This document shows, in pieces, positions 1 to 6,683 of a DNA stretch of 38,353 nt. Each line of letters starts with the position of its first letter. Position 1 is the first letter of the stretch. A model generated the notes under the pieces. The model saw nothing but the letters and a program-made list of their open reading frames with translations, did no database searches and was not told the origin of the DNA. Source of the stretch: an uncultured Muribaculaceae bacterium (GTDB lineage Bacteria; Bacteroidota; Bacteroidia; Bacteroidales; Muribaculaceae); NCBI GenBank assembly GCA_910584735.1, contig CAJUBM010000007.1:1-38353 (forward strand). Direction: 5' to 3'. The position numbers were made by a program, and so were the translations under genes.

Positions 1-14
1 GGCAAAGTTCGCAT
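1..14 (-). CDS. Start of an unidentified gene, cut by the window edge
   Basis: Reading the minus strand, an ATG at 14-12 is preceded by AAAAGGAG at 20-27, a clear ribosome binding site at a good distance. Only four codons (M-R-T-L) and part of a fifth are visible, so the product cannot be named. It starts 20 bases after the stop of the truncated M56-like gene and is probably in the same blaI-led operon. In this phylum the gene after blaI/blaR1-like pairs is often an exported or TonB-like protein, but nothing here shows that. Confidence 0.35.
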
Positions 15-34
15 TTATTCTCCTTTTTAACAAC

Positions 35-550
35 CTACTTTTTACATTGACCCATAATCTGTCCGTCGGCACCATAATCCTCCCGGTTCATAACTATGAA
101 TCTTCCAAAACTGAAAGGAGCCACATCTCTACGGGCGGTAAGCACAAGTACGTAGCCCTCACATCGCAGATGCTCCCCACCGCGTATCATCCTCGCAAGC
201 CTTACCGCCGTTATGACAGTCAACACCGTTGCAAAAGCAGCCCCTGACAGATAAAGCACTATCACCCACGAAAACAGATTCCCGCCTGACTGTGTACCAT
301 CAACAATACTCGCGGTTATACCATCCAACGTTATGGCCGGCTGCTCCTCACGACTGCTGAACAGGGATTCTGCGAACCCCATAGCCACACCGCACAGCGG
401 CAATCCTACAAAGGACAGGGCGTATATACCCCATATGACAGCACGGTTGTAGCGCGGCTGTTTCTCTGAGGCGAACAGCCACTTGTACATCAGGTACAAG
501 AGAGCGAGCACTATAGACGAGGCTACGGCGAACGAGACCACGGCTCCCAT
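35..550 (-). CDS. M56/BlaR1-like membrane protein lacking the protease motif
   Basis: A 171-residue protein resembling the N-terminal membrane part of BlaR1/MecR1-type M56 peptidases. Three hydrophobic segments are visible (about residues 5-25, 37-60 and 90-117). They are followed by the APFSFGRFIVMNREDY stretch that in full M56 proteins stands just before the zinc-binding HExxH helix. The frame then stops after GQCKK, so no HExxH is present, and neither other frame restores one before the window ends. I chose the ATG at 550 because it lies one base after the stop of the repressor gene (TGA-T-ATG), which suggests coupling. A TTG at 580 would overlap the repressor. Known: in BlaR1 the cytoplasmic protease cleaves the repressor after a signal. 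Inferred: this copy cannot do that and is either a remnant or a signalling-only membrane piece. Confidence 0.6.
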   Translation of the reverse strand: MGAVVSFAVASSIVLALLYLMYKWLFASEKQPRYNRAVIWGIYALSFVGLPLCGVAMGFAESLFSSREEQPAITLDGITASIVDGTQSGGNLFSWVIVLYLSGAAFATVLTVITAVRLARMIRGGEHLRCEGYVLVLTARRDVAPFSFGRFIVMNREDYGADGQIMGQCKK

Positions 551-551
551 A

Positions 552-941
552 TCATTCGGCGTTTTGGTTCTTAGATTCAATCAGTTCGATTATCTCTTTA
601 AGCTCGTCAACCGAAATCTTCTCCTCCTCCACCAATGCCGAGACCGCATTTTTATAGGAGTTATTGAAAAAATTGCGAACCACCTCGGCCATAGACTTCT
701 CCCGAAAATCATCAGGTGTAGCCACGGCCATATATCTGTGCGAGGCACCCACCGACTCATGTGCCACATAACCTTTCTCTTCAAGGTTACGCACCGTCGT
801 GGAGACCGTGTTGAAATGCGGCCTCGGCTCGGGATAGAACTCCAGCATCTGGCGCACGAACATCGGGCCGTGGGCCCAGAGCAGGTTCATTATCACCGCC
901 TCTTTCTCCGTGAGTATCTTTGCTTTTCTTCCGGCTTTCAT
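552..941 (-). CDS. BlaI/MecI/CopY-family transcriptional repressor
   Basis: A 129-residue winged-helix repressor. The N-terminal half carries the family pattern (LTEKEAVIMNLLWAHGPMFV, then HFNTVSTTVRNLEEKGYV, then SHRYMAVATPDDFR). The C-terminal half is an acidic helical dimerisation region (VVRNFFNNSYKNAVSALVEEE onward). BlaI-type dimers bind inverted repeats over their own promoter and are removed by cleavage by an M56 partner. Two such repeats lie just upstream (983-998 and 1003-1018), consistent with autorepression. The ATG at 941 gives the usual family length. A GTG at 971 would extend into the predicted transcription start and is unlikely. The gene is followed by the M56-like gene with a one-base gap. 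Confidence 0.88.
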   Translation of the reverse strand: MKAGRKAKILTEKEAVIMNLLWAHGPMFVRQMLEFYPEPRPHFNTVSTTVRNLEEKGYVAHESVGASHRYMAVATPDDFREKSMAEVVRNFFNNSYKNAVSALVEEEKISVDELKEIIELIESKNQNAE

Positions 942-973
942 AATCGTAAAAACATTCTTCAAATCGAACACCG

Positions 974-1004
974 CAAATTTAAAACTAATTATTTAGTTAC
1001 ACAA
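974..1004 (-). promoter_or_regulatory. Promoter of the blaI-like operon
   Basis: On the minus strand, TTG at 1004-1002 (-33 element) is followed after 20 bases by TAAATTTG at 981-974, a full match to the Bacteroidetes -7 consensus TAnnTTTG. Transcription would start near 967, leaving a short leader before the ATG at 941. The -33 element lies at the edge of operator 2 and operator 1 fills the spacer. Confidence 0.75.
983..998. promoter_or_regulatory. BlaI-type operator 1
   Basis: A perfect inverted repeat AACTAA-TTAT-TTAGTT sits between the -33 and -7 elements of the repressor promoter. It is the same palindrome as operator 2, differing only in the four central bases. The size and dyad symmetry fit a BlaI/MecI-family dimer site. 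Confidence 0.8.
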
Positions 1005-1018
1005 CTAATAATTTAGTT
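1003..1018. promoter_or_regulatory. BlaI-type operator 2
   Basis: A perfect inverted repeat AACTAA-TAAT-TTAGTT overlaps the -33 element. Its centre is exactly 20 bp from the centre of operator 1, about two helical turns, so two dimers would sit on the same face of the DNA. Confidence 0.8.
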
Positions 1019-1131
1019 TTGTTTGTTAAAATACTTTAACAAGCAACAATATCTCTCCCTTATAACCTCATATCTAATATCTTTGCATAAAATTATTTTC
1101 AAAAATCCAATATCGACCGAGATTCCTTACA

Positions 1132-1695
1132 ATGAATGAACTCGAACTCGTCCGCTCCAAGATTTACGAGATCAGAAACCACAAAGTAATACTGGATTTT
1201 GATCTTGCTGAAATGTACGGTACAGAAACAAAACAATTAAAACGCGCCGTACGAAGGAATTCTGAGCGCTTTGAAGGTGAAGACTTTATGTTTGAACTAA
1301 CAAAGGAGGAACTTTCAAGGTACCAAATTGGCACCTTGAACAAAGAACGGGGACAAAACATAAAGTATTTGCCTTTTGCCTTCACTGAATTAGGGGTCGC
1401 AATGCTCAGCAGTGTGCTTAACTCTAAAACAGCGATAGAAATAAACCGAGGAATAATGAGAGCTTTTGTTTCCCTACGACAAATGCTTTCACTACCCAAA
1501 ACAGACATGCTTGCTGTTATGGAGCAGAGGATTGAAAAACTTGAAAACTATATTGAAGAAGTAATTGCCGATGTAAATGACGTAAACGAGGACACCAGGA
1601 TGCAGATTGAACTTATCAACGAATCGCTTGCAGAATTACAGGCATACAAAAAAATACAATCTGCGCCACGACCCAAAATAGGATTCAAGACCTGA
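1132..1695 (+). CDS. ORF6N (KilA-N-related) DNA-binding domain protein
   Basis: A 187-residue protein. Residues 5-110 match the ORF6N domain in order: the start around IYEIRNHKVILDFDLAEMYG, then TKQLKRAVRRNSERFEGEDFMF, then KYLPFAFTELGVAMLSSVL, ending near IMRAFVSLRQ. The C-terminal part (about 115-175) is a predicted coiled coil. ORF6N domains occur in phage antirepressor-like proteins and in many mobile or solitary Bacteroidetes genes, where the role is mostly unknown. A TATCTTTG at 1078-1085 fits the -7 consensus, but I see no convincing -33 element. The gene is clearly more AT-rich than the block to its right and is followed by an inverted-repeat element, which suggests an acquired patch. 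Confidence 0.85.
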   Translation: MNELELVRSKIYEIRNHKVILDFDLAEMYGTETKQLKRAVRRNSERFEGEDFMFELTKEELSRYQIGTLNKERGQNIKYLPFAFTELGVAMLSSVLNSKTAIEINRGIMRAFVSLRQMLSLPKTDMLAVMEQRIEKLENYIEEVIADVNDVNEDTRMQIELINESLAELQAYKKIQSAPRPKIGFKT

Positions 1696-1770
1696 TTAAA
1701 AAAACTTTCTTAGACAACAACATCAAGGGAGCCTTTATTACACCAAATACATAATACTTCCTTAAATATA

Positions 1771-1942
1771 GAAGTCATTTAAACTTTTTCTTAAACATGT
1801 TCTTTTTTGCGCTTTTTGCCTCTTTTTAGCCATTTTTACCCTCATTTTCGGTCGCGATGCCTGCATCGCTCTCCTCAAATTCGGATAAAACTGACTAAAA
1901 ATAGTCTAAAAATCGCTGTGAAGAAAAAGTTTAAATGACTTC
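1771..1942. repeat. 172-bp inverted-repeat (MITE-like) element
   Basis: The first and last 22 bases (1771-1792 and 1921-1942) are perfect inverted repeats beginning GAAGTCATTTAAAC. An imperfect inverted repeat continues inward (about 1809-1840 against 1889-1916). Near the centre is a perfect small hairpin GCGATGC-CT-GCATCGC (1854-1869). The trinucleotide ATA flanks both ends (1768-1770 and 1943-1945) and could be a target duplication or chance. No reading frame fits inside. The whole element would fold into one long hairpin. Confidence 0.7.
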
Positions 1943-1944
1943 AT

Positions 1945-1986
1945 AAAAATGGCCGACATGTTAAAAATAACATGCCAGCCATTTTT
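1945..1986. terminator. Bidirectional terminator between convergent genes
   Basis: AAAAATGGC at 1945-1953 pairs with GCCATTTTT at 1978-1986, and inside it CATGTT (1957-1962) pairs with AACATG (1969-1974). The A-run on one side and the T-run on the other let it serve both the rightward ORF6N gene and the leftward coiled-coil gene. Confidence 0.75.
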
Positions 1987-2010
1987 ATAGCCACAGCCTA
2001 TTCTGCTACG

Positions 2011-3153
2011 TTATTTCTTCAGAGTGAAGGAGCGTGAACAGAGACGGTAGCCGTCTGTGAACAGTTCAACAGTGTAGGTACCCGGGGTAAGGGTGGAGGT
2101 GACGTTCCAATAGAACTGGTCGTGAACCTCTTCTCCGGCATACTCGATACCTTTCAGAGCGGTGCATCCCACCGTAGAGCCTTCAAACTTGAAACTGCCT
2201 GAATTGCCGAGGAGCTCACCCTCCGGGTTGATGATGCGCAGATAGAACACCTTCTGCCCTACAGGGGTAGAATTGTTCTGCGGCACGGTGAACGACACTT
2301 TCAACTGCCGGGCCTTGGTAACATTCTTCTCTACTTTGCCGTTCTTCTTAAGGGCCGTGAGCGATACACCGGTGACATTCAGTTTCTCAGCTAAGGTCAT
2401 ACGCTCGTTAAGCTGGCGGTTGCTGGCCTGCACGTGCTCCACGGTCTGGGCAAGCTGCTGGTTCTGAGCCTTGACCTCCTGATTCTCGGCGGTAAGCTGC
2501 TGGTTTTCCTGTTTAAGCTCGTTTATCTGCTCCACATATGTGCGGAGAATACCCTTAAGTGTCTCAATCTCACCTTTCAGCTTCGAAATCTGCGCGGCCG
2601 ATTTATTTTTCTCATTCTTCAACTCCTGAAGAAGTTTCTCGACCTGCGCACGGGCCGCAGAATATTTTTGCACTATCGAGTCATTGGCAAGCAGAGAGGT
2701 CTGGTTCTCATACTGCGCGAACTCGTTGTTCAGGTTATCATATTCATTGGCAAGCTGCAACTGCTGGTTGGCCAGTTCAAGCTGTTCCTGTTCATGGCGC
2801 AACTGCTCTACCTCGTTGCTATGCTTCGCAGTGAGTAACACAATAGCCCCCACGGCAAGCAAGAGAAGGATACCAAGTCCTACCAATATGGCAGTTGTCT
2901 TCTTTTTCTTCGGCTTAGGATCTCCGGGCAAAGCCGGAGAAAACTCATCAACCTCCGGCACATTTGGAGCAGGATTATATCTGTACTCCGTCTCTTCGGC
3001 GGCAGACGGCACTTCTACCTCACGGAACGTTCTCGGCTGCTCTGCCTCGTATTGGGAGGAATCTGTCTCCGGGGATGGGAACCCGGCGCCCTGCTGGCGC
3101 TGCCGGGCCATCTCGGCAGCGCGACGCAGGCGGTCGTTAAGGGTATCTGACAT
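2011..3153 (-). CDS. Single-pass membrane protein with long periplasmic coiled coil
   Basis: A 380-residue protein of unknown function. A proline- and glutamate-rich N-terminal cytoplasmic segment (1-82) ends in a lysine cluster. One transmembrane helix follows (about 85-108, TAILVGLGILLLLAVGAIVL). A coiled coil (about 112-250) is rich in Gln, Glu and Asn with leucine heptads. The C-terminal domain (about 255-380) is beta-rich, reads like an immunoglobulin-type fold and ends CSRSFTLKK. The positive cluster before the helix predicts N-in topology with the coiled coil in the periplasm. It starts 17 bases after the secA stop and probably shares its transcript. I do not recognise a named family. 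A link to export or envelope spanning is only suggested by the neighbour. Confidence 0.8.
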   Translation of the reverse strand: MSDTLNDRLRRAAEMARQRQQGAGFPSPETDSSQYEAEQPRTFREVEVPSAAEETEYRYNPAPNVPEVDEFSPALPGDPKPKKKKTTAILVGLGILLLLAVGAIVLLTAKHSNEVEQLRHEQEQLELANQQLQLANEYDNLNNEFAQYENQTSLLANDSIVQKYSAARAQVEKLLQELKNEKNKSAAQISKLKGEIETLKGILRTYVEQINELKQENQQLTAENQEVKAQNQQLAQTVEHVQASNRQLNERMTLAEKLNVTGVSLTALKKNGKVEKNVTKARQLKVSFTVPQNNSTPVGQKVFYLRIINPEGELLGNSGSFKFEGSTVGCTALKGIEYAGEEVHDQFYWNVTSTLTPGTYTVELFTDGYRLCSRSFTLKK

Positions 3154-3170
3154 AGTTTTGTTTTGACTCT

Positions 3171-6100
3171 TTACTGGTTACGTCCGTGGCAGTTCTTATA
3201 CTTCTTCCCGGAACCGCAGGGACACGGATCATTACGCCCTACACGGGGCTGGGCCGTAATCGGGCGCGGACGGGCAGGCTGCTGTCCGGCACCTGCGGCG
3301 GCAGCACGGTTGGCGGCTTCGCCCGGCAGATTCTCTTTCGAAGCGGTGTACTGCGAATAATCATTCTTGCGCTCGGGCATAGCCGTCTTAAGCTCAGGCT
3401 GTGCCTGGGGTTTGGCCTCGGCCTTAGCCTTGGCCTCATAAGCAGCAGACATAGCCGCCTCATGGCGCGGTTCGGAAAATTCATCTTGTTTGGCACGGCG
3501 TTCGCTGTCAAGCAACGCATCGGAAGCCGCCGGGGCGCGGCGCACGAAAATCTGTCCGCGCATCAAGGCCGACAGAGCCTTGGCGTTCAGGTTGTTCAAC
3601 ATGCGCTCAAACAGATGGAACGACTCCACCTTATATATCACCAACGGATCTTTCTGTTCGTAAGAGGCGTTCTGAACACTTTGGCGCAGGTCGTCAAGTT
3701 CGCGAAGATGCTCTTTCCAAAGCTCATCGATGCTTACCAGCAGTACAGCCTTATGCCACTCCTTGACAATGTTCTTACACCCTGAATTGTAGGCATCGTT
3801 TATATCCACGCGCAAGGTGAAGATACGTTTTCCGTCAGTCAGCGGCACGGAGATAAGCCCCTGTGCACCGCGTGTCTCAACCCATTCCTTTACAACAGGC
3901 TGGGCTACCTCCATGATACGTGCGCTGCGGCGGTCGAGATTCTTTTGAGCTGCGTCATAGAGCGCCGAAATCTTATCCTCGCGGGTAAGAGATGCAAAAG
4001 CTGCCTCGTCAAAGGGAGGCTCCGTTGTGAGCAGCCTCATCATCTCCATCTTCATCTCCTCATAGTCGGTAGGCTGGTCGTAGGTGTCGACAAGGTTCTC
4101 CACCAGGTCATACATCATGTTGGCGATGTCTATTCCCACACGTTCGCCGAGCAGGGCATGATGGCGTCGGTTGTAGATATACGTACGCTGCTTGTTCATC
4201 ACATCGTCATATTCCAACAGGCGCTTACGTATACCGAAGTTGTTCTCCTCAACGCGCTTCTGAGCGTTCTCTATGGCTCGTGTCACCATAGAGCTTTCAA
4301 TCATCTCGCCCTCTTTCAGGCCGAGTGTATCAAGCATCTTCATAACGCGGTCGGTGGCGAACAGACGCATCAGCTGGTCTTCGAACGAAACGTAGAACAC
4401 CGATGAACCCGGGTCGCCCTGACGTCCCGAACGACCTCGAAGCTGACGGTCTACACGGCGGCTCTCATGGCGCTCCGTACCGATAATAGCCAGGCCGCCG
4501 GCATCCTTGACCTCCTGCGGCAGCTTTATATCCGTACCACGTCCGGCCATATTGGTGGCGATAGTCACCGTGCCCGGGCGTCCGGCAAGGGCAACGACCT
4601 GTGCCTCCTGCTGGTGGAGTTTGGCGTTCAGCACATTACAGGGGATATGGCGCATGTCCAACATTCGCTTCAAAAGCTCGGAGATTTCCACCGATGTGGT
4701 GCCGACAAGCACCGGACGTCCCTGCTCTCGGAGCCGTTCAATTTCTTCGATAACCGCAGCATACTTCTCCTTCTTGGTTTTATACACACGGTCGTCCATA
4801 TCCTTACGCGCAACAGGGCGGTTGGTGGGGATAGTCACCACATCCAGTTTGTAGATGTCCCAAAGCTCGCCTGCCTCGGTCTCAGCCGTACCGGTCATAC
4901 CGGCCAGCTTGTGGTACATACGGAAGTAGTTCTGCAGTGTGATTGTGGCGAAAGTCTGCGTGGCGGCCTCTACCTTAACGTTCTCCTTGGCCTCTATAGC
5001 CTGATGGAGACCGTCGCTGTAACGGCGTCCTTCCATGATACGACCCGTCTGCTCATCCACAATCTTAATCTTGCCGTCATCTATCACATACTCGTTATCC
5101 TTCTCAAAGAGGGTGTACGCCTTCAAAAGCTGGTTGACGGTGTGCACACGCTCCGATTTAAGGGCATAGTCAGCCATTGCCTCGTCCTTAAGCTGCTGGC
5201 GTTCGTTGAGGTCTTCAACATGTTCCAGTTCCGAAAGGCGTCCGGCAATGTCGGGAAGCACGAAGAACTGGGGGTCCTGGTTACGGTCGGTAAGCACATC
5301 GAACCCCTTGTCGGTAAGTTCCACCGAACGGTTCTTCTCGTCAATCACGAAATAGAGCGGGTCGGTGACCTTCGGCATCTCACGGGAGTTATCCTGGAGA
5401 TAGTATGCCTCGGTCTTCAAGAGGGCGTTCTTCATACCCTCCTCGGAAAGGAACTTAATCAGCGGGCCATACTTGGGCAGCCCCTTGAAAGCGCGAAACA
5501 GCAGCAATTCCCCTTCTTTGCGAACCTCCTTGTCCTCCGACTTGATTTTCTGTTTTGCTTCGGCGAGAATCTTGGTGACAAGGCTCTTCTGTGCCTGGAA
5601 CACCTTCTCTACATTGTGCTTGTACTCGTTGAACATCTGGTTCTCCCCCTTCGGCACAGGCCCGGAGATAATCAGCGGAGTACGTGCATCATCGATAAGC
5701 ACAGAGTCAACCTCGTCGACAATGGCATAATAATGCTTGCGCTGCACCATATCCTCGGGAGCCATAGCCATATTGTCGCGCAGGTAGTCGAAACCGAATT
5801 CGTTATTCGTACCGAATGTTATATCGCACTCATATGCGCGGCGGCGGGCAGGGGTGTTCGGTCGGTGCTTGTCGATGCAGTCAACCGTGGAACCGTGGAA
5901 CATATAGAGCGGCCCCATCCATTCGGAGTCACGCTTTGACAGGTAGTCGTTGACCGTCACCACATGCACACCTTTCTTCGAAAGTGAGCGGAGGAACACC
6001 GGAAGCGTAGCCACAAGGGTCTTACCCTCACCTGTAGCCATCTCTGCAATCTTACCCGAATGGAGAACGACGCCGCCGATAAGCTGCACATCGTAATGCA

Positions 6101-6611
6101 CCATGTCCCATGTTATCTCGTTGCCGCCGGCAAGCCATTTGTTCTTCCATATAGCCTTGTCACCCTCTATAGTAACAAAATCGCGTCCCTGTGCGGCCAG
6201 TTCGCGGTCAAGCTCCGTGGCTGTGACGGTGACAGTCTCATTGGCGGCAAAACGTGCGGCGGTCTCACGCATGGTGGCAAACACCACGGGGAGATGTTCG
6301 TCAAGTTTAGTCTCTATTATGTCAAGCACATTCTTCTCGTGCTTGTCAATGTCATCCCAAAGGGGCTGCCGCTGGTCAAACGGCAATTCTTCAATCTTTT
6401 CGCGAAGCTCCTTGGCGGCATCCTCGTCGGCCTTGACAGCTGACGCTATATCGGCACGTACCTCGTCAATCTTGGCGCGAAGTTCATCTGTCGTAAGGTC
6501 CTTGAGTGTGGGACCAATGGCATTTATCTTATCAATTACAGGCTTGATTTCCTTGAGGTCGCGCTGCGACTTGTTACCGAAAATCTTGCTCAAAAAACTC
6601 GTAAAGGACAT
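3171..6611 (-). CDS. secA: Preprotein translocase ATPase SecA
   Basis: SecA drives export of unfolded precursors through SecYEG by ATP hydrolysis at the inner membrane. The 1146-residue protein carries Walker A MATGEGKT (191-198), the Walker B/DEAD-like DEVDSVLIDDARTPL, the NMAGRGTDI and RSGRQGDPGSS motifs of the second nucleotide-binding fold, and a C-terminal zinc-binding tail RNDPCPCGSGKKYKNCHG. It is longer than E. coli SecA (901 residues), as is usual for Bacteroidetes. The extra length includes a charged stretch near 70-100 and a longer insert in the first half (about 330-420). The ATG at 6611 gives the canonical N-terminus. The gene lies between a PafA-like gene upstream and the coiled-coil membrane gene downstream on the same strand. 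Confidence 0.98.
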   Translation of the reverse strand: MSFTSFLSKIFGNKSQRDLKEIKPVIDKINAIGPTLKDLTTDELRAKIDEVRADIASAVKADEDAAKELREKIEELPFDQRQPLWDDIDKHEKNVLDIIETKLDEHLPVVFATMRETAARFAANETVTVTATELDRELAAQGRDFVTIEGDKAIWKNKWLAGGNEITWDMVHYDVQLIGGVVLHSGKIAEMATGEGKTLVATLPVFLRSLSKKGVHVVTVNDYLSKRDSEWMGPLYMFHGSTVDCIDKHRPNTPARRRAYECDITFGTNNEFGFDYLRDNMAMAPEDMVQRKHYYAIVDEVDSVLIDDARTPLIISGPVPKGENQMFNEYKHNVEKVFQAQKSLVTKILAEAKQKIKSEDKEVRKEGELLLFRAFKGLPKYGPLIKFLSEEGMKNALLKTEAYYLQDNSREMPKVTDPLYFVIDEKNRSVELTDKGFDVLTDRNQDPQFFVLPDIAGRLSELEHVEDLNERQQLKDEAMADYALKSERVHTVNQLLKAYTLFEKDNEYVIDDGKIKIVDEQTGRIMEGRRYSDGLHQAIEAKENVKVEAATQTFATITLQNYFRMYHKLAGMTGTAETEAGELWDIYKLDVVTIPTNRPVARKDMDDRVYKTKKEKYAAVIEEIERLREQGRPVLVGTTSVEISELLKRMLDMRHIPCNVLNAKLHQQEAQVVALAGRPGTVTIATNMAGRGTDIKLPQEVKDAGGLAIIGTERHESRRVDRQLRGRSGRQGDPGSSVFYVSFEDQLMRLFATDRVMKMLDTLGLKEGEMIESSMVTRAIENAQKRVEENNFGIRKRLLEYDDVMNKQRTYIYNRRHHALLGERVGIDIANMMYDLVENLVDTYDQPTDYEEMKMEMMRLLTTEPPFDEAAFASLTREDKISALYDAAQKNLDRRSARIMEVAQPVVKEWVETRGAQGLISVPLTDGKRIFTLRVDINDAYNSGCKNIVKEWHKAVLLVSIDELWKEHLRELDDLRQSVQNASYEQKDPLVIYKVESFHLFERMLNNLNAKALSALMRGQIFVRRAPAASDALLDSERRAKQDEFSEPRHEAAMSAAYEAKAKAEAKPQAQPELKTAMPERKNDYSQYTASKENLPGEAANRAAAAGAGQQPARPRPITAQPRVGRNDPCPCGSGKKYKNCHGRNQ

Positions 6612-6683
6612 TATATTTTATAGTGATGAGTGATAGTTTTAAGTTTCGTTTATCCGTAGGCATTAGCCCCGCATCCGCTCCAA

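Noticed and set aside
4467..5939. 490-codon open frame on the plus strand.
   Set aside because: It is antisense to secA, has no recognisable domain, and secA is unmistakable in this stretch.
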